DNA of 64,000 bases from Pseudacidovorax intermedius (GCF_003350475.1 NZ_QQAV01000013.1:92765-156764); one strand, 5' to 3'; shown: positions 1 to 9,575, counted from the stretch's first letter. Notes: generated from the letters alone by a model not told the origin. Program-made: numbers and translations.

Positions 1-32
1 CATTCCGCCGATCCGTCGATGCACCCTCTTCC

Positions 33-2162
33 ATGACAAACCTCCAGCGTCTGTGGCACCGGCATTCGCCGCAAGTCTTCCTCGGGGAGCTCCTCGAGAA
101 GCGGTGGATGGAGCCGGTCATTCCCTTCACGCTGACCATCCTGGTCTTCGTGAGCTTCGCGTTGCTCATTCCGGGCTTCGCAAGCGCCTCCAGCCTGCGA
201 CAGTTGTCGCTGAGCTTTGCCGAGCAGGCGATGGTGGCGGGCGCAATGGCCATCGCGGTGCTTTCGGGCGGCATCGACCTGTCGGTGGGTGCCATCTTCG
301 CGATGGCGAACTTCCTGACGCTGTATGTCTACCTGGTCAAGGATGTGCCGCTGCCGCTGGTGATTGCGCTCGTGGTGATCTTCGGCGCTGCGGTGGGTGC
401 GATCAATGGGGGACTCATCGCCTATGGGCGCACCCGCCCCTTCCTGACCACGCTGGTCACGCTGATCGTGCTGCGTGCGCTCTACAACAAGCTCACCGCC
501 GCAGCCACGGACGAGCTGGCCAGCGTCGCGCCCGACAGTCCGGCATGGGACTTTCTGGGGGCGGGCTCGGTGCTGGGCGTTCCGACCAACATGGCGGCAC
601 TCATCGTCGTGGCGGTGTGCGCACATTTCTTTCTGACCCGCGTGCGACCCGGCGTGCACATCATGGCCGTGGGCTCCAGCCGCAAGGCGGCCCGGCATGC
701 GGGGGTCAACGTCAAGCGCACGCTGTTCTCGGCCTATGTGCTGTCGGGAGCCCTGGCCGCGCTGGCAGGCGTGTTCTACGCCGCACGGCAAAACAGTTCG
801 GGCACCGACACCGGCCTGGGCTGGGAGATCAATGCCCTGGCCGCCGTGGTGCTCGGCGGTATCAGCCTGGCGGGCGGGCGCGGCACCATCGCCCGCGCCA
901 TGATGGGCGCCGCCATCATCTTCATGCTGGTCAGCGGCCTGGTGCGCATGGGCGCCTCGGGCAACATCACCACGGCCCTGGTCGGCCTGATCCTGCTGGT
1001 TGCCGTAGGCTTCAACGTCAAATGGGTCAAGAACAAGGGCAAGGTGCAGCAGAAGGTCTACGTGGTGCCCAGCTGGGTCGACTTCACGCCGCCGCCATCC
1101 ATCGAGCGCGGCAGCGGCACTCCCTTTGCCGAGAACGACCGCCTCAAGGGCGCCGAGGCCATCGCCCTGGGCGAGATCGAGGGACCCGAGGACATCATCC
1201 TCGACCGCAACGATCACCTCTACGCCGTCACACGCAACGGCTCGATCATGCGGTTCCTGGCCCCCGACTATTCGCGCCGCGAGGAGTTCGCCCGAATCGG
1301 CGGCCGTCCGCTGGGCATGGCCTTCGACCGCGACGAAAACCTCATCTGCTGCGTGGCCGGCATGGGTGTCTACGGCGTGCGGCCTGACCGCACCGTCTTC
1401 AAGGTGACCGACCGCACCAACCGCACCCGCACCCGTCTGAAGGACGACTCGCGGCTGTACCTGGCGGACGACCTCGACATCGCGCCTGACGGGCGCATCT
1501 ACTTCAGCGAAGCCACCACACGCTACGAGTTGACCGACTGGGCGCTGGACGGATTCGAGGGCAGGGGCAACGGCCGGCTGATCTGTCACGACCCCGCCAC
1601 CGGTCAGACGCGCACCATCCTCAAGAACCTCACCTTTCCCAACGGCGTGTGCGTGTCGCACGATGGCAAATCCGTGCTGTGGGCCAGCACATGGCTGTGC
1701 CAGATCAATCGCTACTGGCTCGAAGGCCCCAAGGCCGGCACCAGCGAAGTGCTGATCGACAACCTGCCCGGCTACTGCGACAACATCAACCGCGCCAGCG
1801 ACGGCAGCTATTGGCTGGCGCTGGTAGGCCTGCGCTCGCCGGTCTATGACCTGGCCATGGCATCGCCGGACTTCCGCATCCACATGGTCAAGCAGATCCC
1901 GCCTGACGAATGGCTCTGCCCCGGCATCAACTACGGCTGCATCGTGAAGTTCGACGACCACGGCACGGTGCTCGAGTCGCTGTGGGATCCGGGGGGCCAG
2001 TCGCATCCCACCATCACCTCGGTGCGCGAGCACAAGGGCTGGCTCTACATCGGCGGGCTGGAGAACAACCGGATCGGCCGCGTGCGGCTGCCGGATGCCG
2101 ATCCGCAGTGGAACGGCTGGGATTCGTACTGGAAGGGAGGCGCCGATGGCACTGCTGCGTGA
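33..2162 (+). CDS. RbsC-type ABC permease fused to an SMP-30/gluconolactonase-like propeller
   Basis: The 709-residue product has two parts. Residues about 25-340 are a hydrophobic ribose/xylose-type ABC permease, with the family signature around GGIDLSVGA (about residue 79) and a series of membrane segments. After a charged linker (about 335-375), residues about 375-700 form a soluble domain like SMP-30/strictosidine synthase beta-propellers, with repeats such as GPEDIILD, LADDLDIAPDGRIYF and FPNGVCVS. RbsC-family permeases usually stop near 330 residues, so the second half is a true in-frame fusion and no stop codon interrupts it. The ATG lies 32 bases into the window, so any solute-binding protein gene upstream is not visible. 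It overlaps the next gene by 17 bases. Inference: it imports a sugar or lactone and may act on it or bind it at the inner face. The transport call is firm; the propeller's chemistry is not. Confidence 0.88.
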   Translation: MTNLQRLWHRHSPQVFLGELLEKRWMEPVIPFTLTILVFVSFALLIPGFASASSLRQLSLSFAEQAMVAGAMAIAVLSGGIDLSVGAIFAMANFLTLYVYLVKDVPLPLVIALVVIFGAAVGAINGGLIAYGRTRPFLTTLVTLIVLRALYNKLTAAATDELASVAPDSPAWDFLGAGSVLGVPTNMAALIVVAVCAHFFLTRVRPGVHIMAVGSSRKAARHAGVNVKRTLFSAYVLSGALAALAGVFYAARQNSSGTDTGLGWEINALAAVVLGGISLAGGRGTIARAMMGAAIIFMLVSGLVRMGASGNITTALVGLILLVAVGFNVKWVKNKGKVQQKVYVVPSWVDFTPPPSIERGSGTPFAENDRLKGAEAIALGEIEGPEDIILDRNDHLYAVTRNGSIMRFLAPDYSRREEFARIGGRPLGMAFDRDENLICCVAGMGVYGVRPDRTVFKVTDRTNRTRTRLKDDSRLYLADDLDIAPDGRIYFSEATTRYELTDWALDGFEGRGNGRLICHDPATGQTRTILKNLTFPNGVCVSHDGKSVLWASTWLCQINRYWLEGPKAGTSEVLIDNLPGYCDNINRASDGSYWLALVGLRSPVYDLAMASPDFRIHMVKQIPPDEWLCPGINYGCIVKFDDHGTVLESLWDPGGQSHPTITSVREHKGWLYIGGLENNRIGRVRLPDADPQWNGWDSYWKGGADGTAA

Positions 2163-3276
2163 CGTGATCGACCGCGTGCTTTTCCCCAATCGGGACGTGC
2201 ATGCCATCCCAGTGCTGGACGGCGCTTTCTCCCCCAATACGCGGCTCGACAAGGCGCGGCGACTCGGCGCGCCCATCGAGCGGCCGGACGATCTGGCGGC
2301 TGGTCCGGATGGTGCGCTCTACATCTCCAGCGGCCGTCAGATCCTGCGCTGCACCGGTGCAGACTTCGAGTACCGCACCCTGTTCGCCACGGCGGAGTCG
2401 CTGGTTGGGCCGCTCGCCGTGGCGGCCGACGGGCGGGTGTTTGCCGGCGTCTCCGGCCAGGGCGTCGTGGCCTTCGACGCCGAAGGACGGCCTCTGGCGG
2501 CGCTCAAGGCGGTCGACAGCGAAGCCCTCGCGTGTCCGACGGCGATTGCGCTGGCCTACGACGGCTCGCTGATCCTGACCGACGGCTCGCGGCGTCATCG
2601 GCCAGAGGACTGGCTGCCCGACCTGATGAGCCGGCTGCCGCCCAGTGGCAGGCTCGTGATGTGCGATGCCAGCCTGCGCCAGGCCCGCGTGGTGGCGGAC
2701 CGGCTCGACTGGCCGTCCGGCGTGGCGGTGGCCTGTGCAGGCGGGCCGATCCATGTGTCCGAGGCCTGGGCGCACCGCCTCAGCACCGTCGACCCCGGCA
2801 GCGGCGCGCGCCGTGTCGTGGTCAAGAACTTTGCCGGCTATCCCGCACGCCTCACGGCCGACCCGGTGGATGGCGGCTGGTGGATGGCCTTCTTCGGCAT
2901 GCGAACGCAACTGATCGAGTTCGTGCTGCGCGAGCGCAGGTTCTGCGAGGACATGATGCGCCGCGTACCGCGCGACCTGTGGATCGGGCCCAGCCTGGAA
3001 GGCCGTTTCGACTACCGCGAGCCCACCCAGATCGGCCGCATCAAGAAGCTCGGCATTCAGAAGCCCTGGGCGCCACCCCGTTCCTATGGTCTGGTCGCCC
3101 GGCTGAACAGCCAAGGCGAGCCCGCGGCCAGCTGGCACAGCCGGGTAGACGGCCAGGTGCATGGCATCACCGCGGTGCGCCGTCTGGGCAGACGCGTCAT
3201 CGCCGTCTCCAAGGGCCGCAACCTGCTGGTGGAACTGCCGGAAGCACCGACCGGCGCGCAAGGAGCCATGCAATGA
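2146..3276 (+). CDS. SMP-30/strictosidine-synthase-like protein
   Basis: This 376-residue protein resembles the propeller half of the gene before it, with blocks such as RPDDLAAGPDGALYI, CPTAIALAYDGSLILTDG and WPSGVAVACAGG spaced along the chain. SMP-30-like propellers hydrolyse lactones or esters with a divalent metal. I see no signal peptide. The start is set at the ATG at 2146 because GGAAGGGAGG lies just upstream; it overlaps the permease gene by 17 bases, and an earlier in-frame ATG lacks such a site. Its stop overlaps the ATPase start (ATGA), so the genes are translationally coupled. Presumed role: a lactonase-like or binding step for the imported solute. A catalytic assignment cannot be made from sequence alone. 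Confidence 0.75.
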   Translation: MALLRDVIDRVLFPNRDVHAIPVLDGAFSPNTRLDKARRLGAPIERPDDLAAGPDGALYISSGRQILRCTGADFEYRTLFATAESLVGPLAVAADGRVFAGVSGQGVVAFDAEGRPLAALKAVDSEALACPTAIALAYDGSLILTDGSRRHRPEDWLPDLMSRLPPSGRLVMCDASLRQARVVADRLDWPSGVAVACAGGPIHVSEAWAHRLSTVDPGSGARRVVVKNFAGYPARLTADPVDGGWWMAFFGMRTQLIEFVLRERRFCEDMMRRVPRDLWIGPSLEGRFDYREPTQIGRIKKLGIQKPWAPPRSYGLVARLNSQGEPAASWHSRVDGQVHGITAVRRLGRRVIAVSKGRNLLVELPEAPTGAQGAMQ

Positions 3277-4781
3277 CCCATGAGAACGTCGCGCAGCCGC
3301 TGCTGCGCATCGAGCAGGGCAGCAAGGTCTATGGCGGGCTGCACGCCATCGAGAAGGTCGACTTCGAACTGCGCGCCGGCGAGATCCACGCCCTGCTCGG
3401 CGAGAACGGGGCCGGCAAGTCCACGCTGTGCAAGGCCATCGCCGGTGCCATCCAGCTGAGCACGGGCCGCTATCTGATCGAGGGCCGCGAGGTCTCCTTC
3501 GCTTCGCCGCGGGAGGCCCTGGCCGGCGGCGTGGCCATGGTCTATCAGGAGTCGAGCCTCGTGCCCTCGATGACCGTGGCCCAGAACCTGGAGCTGGGCA
3601 TGGAGGACTTCGTCACCCGTTACAGCAAGATCAACATTGCCGCCACGCAGTCGCTGCAGTCACTCAACTTCAATGTCGATGCGCTGCAGCTGGTGGAGAA
3701 CCTTGGCACGGCCAAGCGCCAGATGGTCGAGATCGTGCGAGCGGTGCGCCACCACGCCAAGGTGTTCATCTTCGACGAGCCGACGGCCTCGCTCACGCCT
3801 GAGGAGACGCAGCATCTGTTCCATCTGCTGCGCACCCTGCGCGAGCGAGGGGCCGGGATCATCTTCATCTCGCACGCACTCGAAGAAGCGCTGGAACTGG
3901 CCGATCGCATCACCGTGCTTCGGGACGGCCACCACGTGGCCACTGTCGCCGCGCGCGATGTGACCCGCGAAGGGCTGGTGCGGATGATGATCGGGCGCGA
4001 CGTGGTGGTCGAACGCGCAGCGGCGGCATCTGCCGCGCCGCCCCGCGGCGAGAAGGTGCTGTCGGTGGAGAACATCACCATGGGCAGTGTGGTGAAGAAC
4101 ATGTCCTTCTCGATGTTCGCGGGCGAGGTGGTCGGCGTCTTCGGCCTGGTGGGCGCGGGCCGCAGCGAGGCGGCGCAAGTGGTGTGCGGCGCGCGCAAAC
4201 GCAACTTCCTGCGCGGCGGCATGATCTACCTGCGCGACAAGGCGGTGCGCTACCGCGTGCCCCGGCAGGCGGTGCGAGACGGCATTGCCTACATCACCGA
4301 GGACCGCAAGGTCGACGGCTTCTTCGAGACGATGACCGTGGACCAGAACATCTACCTGGGCTGGCTGGCTTCGCCGCGGGTGCGGCGATGGTGGTTCTCT
4401 GCCCGCGAGATGAAGCAGGTGGCAGATCGGTGGATCGAGGCCCTCAAGATCTCGGCACTCAAGCGCAGCCTGAAGATCATCGAGTACTCCGGCGGCAACC
4501 AGCAGAAGGTGGTGGTGGCCAAGTCCCTGGCGCAGGAGCCGTCCATCGTCATCTTCGACGAGCCCACGCGCGGTGTGGATGTCAGCGCCATCCCGCAGAT
4601 CCATGCGGCCATTCGCGAACTTGCCGCCCAGGGCAAGGCCGTCATGGTCATCACGTCGTACCTGCCCGAGGTGCTCGCGGTGTCCGACCGTATCCTCGTC
4701 GCCCGGGGCGGGCGCATCGTCGAGGAGATGTCCGCCGCGGACGCCACCCAGGAAAAGATCATGTATGCCGCCATTCACTAG
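3273..4781 (+). CDS. RbsA-type ABC transporter ATPase (two nucleotide-binding domains)
   Basis: The 502-residue protein carries two ABC domains in tandem, the normal layout for ribose/galactose-type importers. The first half has Walker A GENGAGKST (about 43-51) and Walker B FIFDEPTASLT. The second half has the expected degenerate P-loop region GLVGAGRSE, the signature YSGGNQQKV and Walker B VIFDEPTRGVDV. It energises uptake with the permease domain encoded at 33. The start ATG overlaps the stop of the previous gene in ATGA. The longer upstream reading frame is only an open shadow of the SMP-30 gene. The 3' end overlaps the GntR gene by 17 bases. Confidence 0.93.
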   Translation: MTHENVAQPLLRIEQGSKVYGGLHAIEKVDFELRAGEIHALLGENGAGKSTLCKAIAGAIQLSTGRYLIEGREVSFASPREALAGGVAMVYQESSLVPSMTVAQNLELGMEDFVTRYSKINIAATQSLQSLNFNVDALQLVENLGTAKRQMVEIVRAVRHHAKVFIFDEPTASLTPEETQHLFHLLRTLRERGAGIIFISHALEEALELADRITVLRDGHHVATVAARDVTREGLVRMMIGRDVVVERAAAASAAPPRGEKVLSVENITMGSVVKNMSFSMFAGEVVGVFGLVGAGRSEAAQVVCGARKRNFLRGGMIYLRDKAVRYRVPRQAVRDGIAYITEDRKVDGFFETMTVDQNIYLGWLASPRVRRWWFSAREMKQVADRWIEALKISALKRSLKIIEYSGGNQQKVVVAKSLAQEPSIVIFDEPTRGVDVSAIPQIHAAIRELAAQGKAVMVITSYLPEVLAVSDRILVARGGRIVEEMSAADATQEKIMYAAIH

Positions 4782-5502
4782 CGCCACGACCTCACCGCCC
4801 CCCGCCGTTGCCACTGGCGGCACGGCCGAGGACAGCACTGTCCTGCTGTCAGTGCGCATTGCCGACGAGATCCGCCGCGCGGTACTCGACGGCGAGATGC
4901 TGCCTGGCACACGGCTGGGTCAGGAGTGGCTGGCCGCCAAGTTCGGCGCCAGCCGGATTCCCGTGCGAGAGGCGCTTCGCCAGCTGCAGGACGAAGGGCT
5001 GGTGGTGCTGGCCCCCAACCGCGGCACCTGGATCGCCGACGTCAACTCGCAGGAATCGCTCGAGGTCTACAAGATCCGCGAGGCGCTGGAGCCATTGGCC
5101 ATGGCCGAGAGCGTGCCGCACCTGTCGGCCGAGACGATCGCGCAACTGGAACTGATGGTGACGCGGCTGGAGCAGGTCGCCGACGTGCAGGAGTACATCC
5201 AGCTGGACCGCGCCTTCCACTTGGCGACCTATTCGGCCGCGCCGATGCCGCAGTTGCTGCGCATGATCGAGCGCTACTGGAACAGCACGCAACATTTCCG
5301 GCGCTGGTTCGTGAAGGACTCGCTGGCCAAGGGCGGACTGCCCTTCTCCGACCCGCAGCACCTGATGCTCTACGAGATGATCCGCAACCGGGATGCCGAG
5401 GGGGCTGCCGCCATCGTGCGCCTACACATCCGCCGCACCCGGCTGCTGATCGAGAACCTGGTGATGCAGGCGCCCGATCGGGCTGCGGCGCCAAAGCCCT
5501 GA
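4765..5502 (+). CDS. GntR-family regulator (FCD/FadR subfamily)
   Basis: A 245-residue regulator. An N-terminal winged helix-turn-helix spans about 30-95, with the typical GxRLGQEWLAAKFGASRIPVREAL and LQDEGLVVLAPNRG elements, and an all-helical C-terminal ligand-binding FCD domain follows (KIREALEPLA, DRAFHLATYSAA, HLMLYEMI). The start chosen is the ATG at 4765, inside the end of the ATPase gene; longer frames upstream run antiphase through the ATPase. FCD regulators usually sense a small carboxylate, so this one probably represses its own operon in response to the imported compound. The ligase gene follows 14 bases later. Confidence 0.9.
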   Translation: MPPFTSATTSPPPAVATGGTAEDSTVLLSVRIADEIRRAVLDGEMLPGTRLGQEWLAAKFGASRIPVREALRQLQDEGLVVLAPNRGTWIADVNSQESLEVYKIREALEPLAMAESVPHLSAETIAQLELMVTRLEQVADVQEYIQLDRAFHLATYSAAPMPQLLRMIERYWNSTQHFRRWFVKDSLAKGGLPFSDPQHLMLYEMIRNRDAEGAAAIVRLHIRRTRLLIENLVMQAPDRAAAPKP

Positions 5503-5516
5503 AGGACGCTGCCGCC

Positions 5517-7208
5517 ATGGACCTTCCTGCTTCGTCGGCATCCCTCTGGGAGGAAGCCGCCCGCCATCGACCCTGGCGGCAGCCACTGGGGCCCCTGGCC
5601 GCCCCCGTGGCGCCCGAAAGGCGCACGGCGCTGGATCTCTTCCTCGACGCCGACCCGGAGGCCGCCGCCCTCGCCTACTTCGATGGCCGGCTGAGCTACC
5701 GTGCATTGCAGACACAGGCCCGGCAACTGGCCGCCTACTGGGCCAAGGCAGGCGTGCAGGCGGGCGACCGCGTCGCCCTGGTGCTGCAGAACACGCCGGC
5801 CTTCGCACTGGGCGTGCTGGCCACCTGGATGCTCGGGGGCATCGTGGTGCCGATCAATCCCATGTACAAGGCGGCGGAACTCGGGCGGCTGTTCGACGAC
5901 TGCAGCCCTGCGGCACTGCTGTGTCACGACGATCACTGGGGGGTGGCGCAGGGCGTTGCACAAGGCCATATGCCGCTGTCGTGCATGCTGTGGAGTTCGC
6001 CGCGCGAAGGCCAGACGCAGGACGACGCCCGCGTGCTGCCGCCAATGCCGGCGGTCTCTGCGCCGGCCGGGCAATCGCTCGCGGGCCTGCTGGATTCGGC
6101 AGCGACGCCTGCAGCGCCGGTCCAGGGGCGTTCGCGCTCGCCGGACGACGTTGCGGTGCTGCTCTACACCTCGGGCACCACGGGCGCGCCCAAGGGGGCG
6201 ATGCTCACCCACGCCAACCTGGTGCTCAATGCCCGCACAACCGCGCGCCATTTCGGGCTGCATGCCGGTTCACGCCTCTATGGCCTGGCGCCGCTGTTTC
6301 ACGTCACGGGCTTCGAGCTGCATCTGGTGTGTGCCTTCGCCGTCTCCGCGCAACTCGTGCTGGCTTACCGCTTCCAGCCCGCGGTGGTGCTCGACGCCTT
6401 CATCACGCACCGGCCCACCTTCATCATCGGTGCCATCACGGCCTTCATCGCGCTGATGAACCAGCCGGCCGCCACGCCGACCCATTTCGAGAGCTTCGAT
6501 GCCCTGTACTCCGGCGGCGCGCCCATCGCGCCGGCCGTGGTGCAGGCCTTCGAAGCGCGCTTTGGCCGGTCGATCCGCAGCACGTACGGCATGACGGAGC
6601 TGTGCGCGCCCAGCCATCTCTCGCCGCCGGAAGGCGAGATTCCCGTCGATCCCGCGTCGGGCGCACTCTCCATCGGGATGCCGACCTCGGCCGTGGACGT
6701 GATCGTGATCGACGAGATGGGTCGGCCTCTGGGGCCTCGGGAGCCGGGTGAACTGCTGGTGCGGGGGCCGGCCGTGATGGCCGGCTACTGGAACAAGCCC
6801 ACCGAGACGGCCGAGGCCCTGGCCGGTGGCTGGATGCACACGGGCGACATCGGCTTCGTCGACGAAGCGGGCTGGTTCTACCTGGTCGACCGCAAGAAGG
6901 ACATGATCTGCGCCTCGGGCTTCAAGGTGTGGCCTCGCGAGGTGGAGGATGTGCTCTATGCCCATCCCGGTGTGCTGGAGGCGGCGGTCGTCGGCGCACC
7001 CGACGCCTACCGCGGCGAGACCGTGGTCGCGTTCGTCTCCGCCCGGGGCGGCCAGCAGCTGGACCCGGACGCCCTCCTGCGGCACTGCCGGGATCGACTG
7101 GCCGCCTACAAGTGCCCGACCGCGGTGCACGTACTCGATGCGCTGCCCAAGACCGAGACCGGCAAGATCACCCGCGTGACACTGGCCCGCGCACTGAGGC
7201 AAGTCTGA
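5517..7208 (+). CDS. AMP-dependent acyl-CoA synthetase/ligase
   Basis: The 563-residue protein is an ANL-superfamily ligase that activates a carboxylic acid to its AMP ester and then the CoA thioester. The P-loop-like motif LLYTSGTTGAPKGAM lies at about residue 216-230. STYGMTE, GWMHTGDIG, YLVDRKKDMI and the C-terminal catalytic lysine region PKTETGKITR follow in order. Length is normal for medium- or long-chain and aromatic acid ligases. The start at 5517 follows the GntR stop by 14 bases, and a GAAGGA-like site precedes it. The substrate cannot be read from sequence; context suggests an acid derived from the solute imported by the ABC system, or an aromatic acid used by the neighbouring minus-strand cluster. 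It converges with the MFS gene, 6 bases away. Confidence 0.9.
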   Translation: MDLPASSASLWEEAARHRPWRQPLGPLAAPVAPERRTALDLFLDADPEAAALAYFDGRLSYRALQTQARQLAAYWAKAGVQAGDRVALVLQNTPAFALGVLATWMLGGIVVPINPMYKAAELGRLFDDCSPAALLCHDDHWGVAQGVAQGHMPLSCMLWSSPREGQTQDDARVLPPMPAVSAPAGQSLAGLLDSAATPAAPVQGRSRSPDDVAVLLYTSGTTGAPKGAMLTHANLVLNARTTARHFGLHAGSRLYGLAPLFHVTGFELHLVCAFAVSAQLVLAYRFQPAVVLDAFITHRPTFIIGAITAFIALMNQPAATPTHFESFDALYSGGAPIAPAVVQAFEARFGRSIRSTYGMTELCAPSHLSPPEGEIPVDPASGALSIGMPTSAVDVIVIDEMGRPLGPREPGELLVRGPAVMAGYWNKPTETAEALAGGWMHTGDIGFVDEAGWFYLVDRKKDMICASGFKVWPREVEDVLYAHPGVLEAAVVGAPDAYRGETVVAFVSARGGQQLDPDALLRHCRDRLAAYKCPTAVHVLDALPKTETGKITRVTLARALRQV

Positions 7209-7214
7209 GACACA

Positions 7215-8468
7215 TCAGTCGCCGCGCGAACGCTCCAGCCACCACAGCAGCAGCCCACAGGCGCACACCACCGCCTGCGTACCGATCAGCATGCCGAAGC
7301 CGGCGAAGAAGCCGGCCGCCGAGCCTGCGGGCACCGAGGCGATCACGCTGCCCATCAGCGCCGGCATGAAGCCCGCCACCAGGCTGCCCGTGCCGTTGAC
7401 CACACCGTAGGCGCTGGCCACGTGCTCCGGCCTTGCGAAATGCTGCACCGTGCTGGGGATGGCCGGGCTCATCAGGCCCCAGAAGAAGTTGGCGGCGATG
7501 AGCGTGAAGGCTGCCGCGTAGCGGTCCTGCACGGCGATGGCCAGCCACACGGCCAGCGCCACGCCAATGCCGCCCACGACGAAGATCAGCGGCACATGCC
7601 GCCGCGCGACCCGGTCGATGAGTACGCCACCCACCAGCACCGCCACGACGGACGCGTATTGCGGCAGCGACGCCAGCCAGCCCATCTCGCGCAGCGAGAA
7701 GCCCCGCGCCTCGCGCAGATAGGCCGGCAACCAGTTGCTGCTGCCCCAGAGATAGGCCAGGAAGGCCGCGGTCAGCACCGTCACCAGCAGCAGATGCCGC
7801 GTCTGCAACGCACCGCGCACGATCTCGCCGACCTGCCGCAGCGCCGGCGTTTTGCCGGGCGCCGAGGCGGCTGCGCCCGGCGCGGGCATGCGCACAAAGG
7901 CCAGCACCAGCGGAATGCCCAGTACGATGTTGATGAGGCCCAGCACATGGAAGGACGTCGCCCAGTCGTGGCCCGCCACCAGGTAACCCACCAGCGGATA
8001 GCCCACCGCCAGGCCCAGCCCGGTGCCCATGTTGACCAGCGCATTGGGCTTGCCGTTCTCGCGGCTTTCGAAATGTGCCTTGATGTACGAAGCCGCGAGC
8101 GAGAACAGCGGCCCTTCCGACACCCCGAGCAGGGTGCGCGAGGCCAGCAGCAGCCCATAGCTGCTCAGCATCGGTGACGCGAAGGTCACCACGCCCCACA
8201 GCAACAACCCGCCAATGAGGCTGCGGCGCACGCCCAGCAAGGCCGCCGCGAAAGGTGTGAGCACGAAGGACGAGATGCCGTAGCCCACCATGAAGGCCGT
8301 GGCAAGCAGGCCCTGCCGCACCCGGTCGTTGGCGGCGAGGCCGACATGGTCCAGGAAATCGCGGTCGGTGATCAGGATCGAGATGTTGATGCGGTCCACG
8401 TAGGAGATGGCAACGATCAGGAAGATCGTCACCACACCCCACCAGCGCGCGGCGCGGGAGTCGGTCAT
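7215..8468 (-). CDS. MFS transporter (anion:cation symporter type)
   Basis: A 417-residue protein with about twelve hydrophobic segments. The start of helix 1 (FLIVAISYVDRINISI) matches the DR-containing first helix of the ACS family, which moves hexuronates, phthalate and related organic acids. The ATG at 8468 fits this helix; the reading frame open upstream belongs to the porin region. It is the last gene of the long minus-strand catabolic cluster and lies 37 bases after the porin gene, so porin and permease probably provide outer- and inner-membrane entry for the same acid. The substrate is inferred only. Confidence 0.88.
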   Translation of the reverse strand: MTDSRAARWWGVVTIFLIVAISYVDRINISILITDRDFLDHVGLAANDRVRQGLLATAFMVGYGISSFVLTPFAAALLGVRRSLIGGLLLWGVVTFASPMLSSYGLLLASRTLLGVSEGPLFSLAASYIKAHFESRENGKPNALVNMGTGLGLAVGYPLVGYLVAGHDWATSFHVLGLINIVLGIPLVLAFVRMPAPGAAASAPGKTPALRQVGEIVRGALQTRHLLLVTVLTAAFLAYLWGSSNWLPAYLREARGFSLREMGWLASLPQYASVVAVLVGGVLIDRVARRHVPLIFVVGGIGVALAVWLAIAVQDRYAAAFTLIAANFFWGLMSPAIPSTVQHFARPEHVASAYGVVNGTGSLVAGFMPALMGSVIASVPAGSAAGFFAGFGMLIGTQAVVCACGLLLWWLERSRGD

Positions 8469-8505
8469 GGCAGCGGTTTCGCCGATATTCCGGCGCCAGG
8501 AAGTC

Positions 8506-9537
8506 TCAGAAGAAATGGCGGATGCCGAGGTCGAAGCCGGTCGACTTGCCGCCGAGATTGGTGCCGGAAGCGGCCACGCCCTGGGCACCGATGGCACGTT
8601 GCGCCCCGGCCCCGTTGTGGACGCGCGCCACGGCGCCGTAGACCTGCGTGCGGCGCGACAGGTTGTGGCCATAGCCCAGCGCCACCTTGGTCCAGTCGGC
8701 ATTGCTGCCCACGGTGTCGTAACGGCTCACCTGGGCGCGGATCTCGCCAGCGCCCACGGGCACCTTCACACCCAGCTGCGTGGCGCGGAGCTCGACCGTG
8801 CCGCGTTTCTCGCTGGCCCACAGCAGCATGGGCGTGGCCACGCCGAAGTCGTAGCTGGCGCCGAGGTTGCGGATGCGCACATCCAGCGCCTGCGTCGTGC
8901 CCTGCAGCTTGGCCAGCGAACCCGACACATGGAAGGCCCCGCCCCGCCAGCCGAAGCGCGCACCGTTGTATTCGCCAGCCGCCGTCGGTGCAGTGTCGAG
9001 TTGCTCGCCGGCCGCATGCTGAACCTGGCCGTAGAAGCCGCCCAGATTCGGTGGCAGGAAGTAGCTGATGGCATTGCTGAGCTGGATCGGCGCGCCGTTC
9101 ATGACGAAGGCGTTCGTGCCGCCCACGCCGTTGGTCAGAAAGGGATCGAAGATCAGCGTATTGAGGAAGGTGGCCGAGTCGTCGCGGCCCAGACGGATCT
9201 CGCCGAAAGGGCCCATCAGGCTCACCGTCGAGCGGCGATTGAAGGCCAGCCCACCGCCGCTGGCCGAGCCCAGCCCCGTGTCCGGGGCAAGCCCGGATTC
9301 AAGCCAGAAGCCTGCCGACAGGCCCCCGCCCAGGTCTTCCGTGCCGCGAAAGCCAATGCGGCTGATGTTGGCACCACTGTGCGACAGGCCCGTGCGCGAG
9401 CTGTTGTCGCCGTTCACGTGGGCGATGCCCACGTCCAGCGTGCCGAAGAGCGTGACGGAAGACTGGGCCCAGCCGACGGCAGGCAGCGCCGAAGCTGCTG
9501 CGATCGTCGCTGCGGCGCGCAGGAACGGAATGGACAT
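8506..9537 (-). CDS. General porin (Gram-negative porin_4 family)
   Basis: A 343-residue outer-membrane porin. It begins with a signal peptide (MSIPFLRAAATIAAASALP, likely cut after VGWA), then SSVTLFGTLDVGI and RTGLSHSGANISRIGFRG, the usual start of Burkholderiales porins. It ends in a beta-strand with terminal Phe (GFDLGIRHFF), the outer-membrane assembly signal. The ATG at 9537 is chosen because it opens the signal peptide; the much longer open frame upstream is antisense-phase noise in the reductase gene. It probably admits the cluster's substrate. A hairpin lies in the gap upstream, so it may be transcribed separately from the oxygenase genes. Confidence 0.95.
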   Translation of the reverse strand: MSIPFLRAAATIAAASALPAVGWAQSSVTLFGTLDVGIAHVNGDNSSRTGLSHSGANISRIGFRGTEDLGGGLSAGFWLESGLAPDTGLGSASGGGLAFNRRSTVSLMGPFGEIRLGRDDSATFLNTLIFDPFLTNGVGGTNAFVMNGAPIQLSNAISYFLPPNLGGFYGQVQHAAGEQLDTAPTAAGEYNGARFGWRGGAFHVSGSLAKLQGTTQALDVRIRNLGASYDFGVATPMLLWASEKRGTVELRATQLGVKVPVGAGEIRAQVSRYDTVGSNADWTKVALGYGHNLSRRTQVYGAVARVHNGAGAQRAIGAQGVAASGTNLGGKSTGFDLGIRHFF

Positions 9538-9575
9538 CGGGAGACCCTGGACGAAAAAAGACGAAGGCTGCCGCC

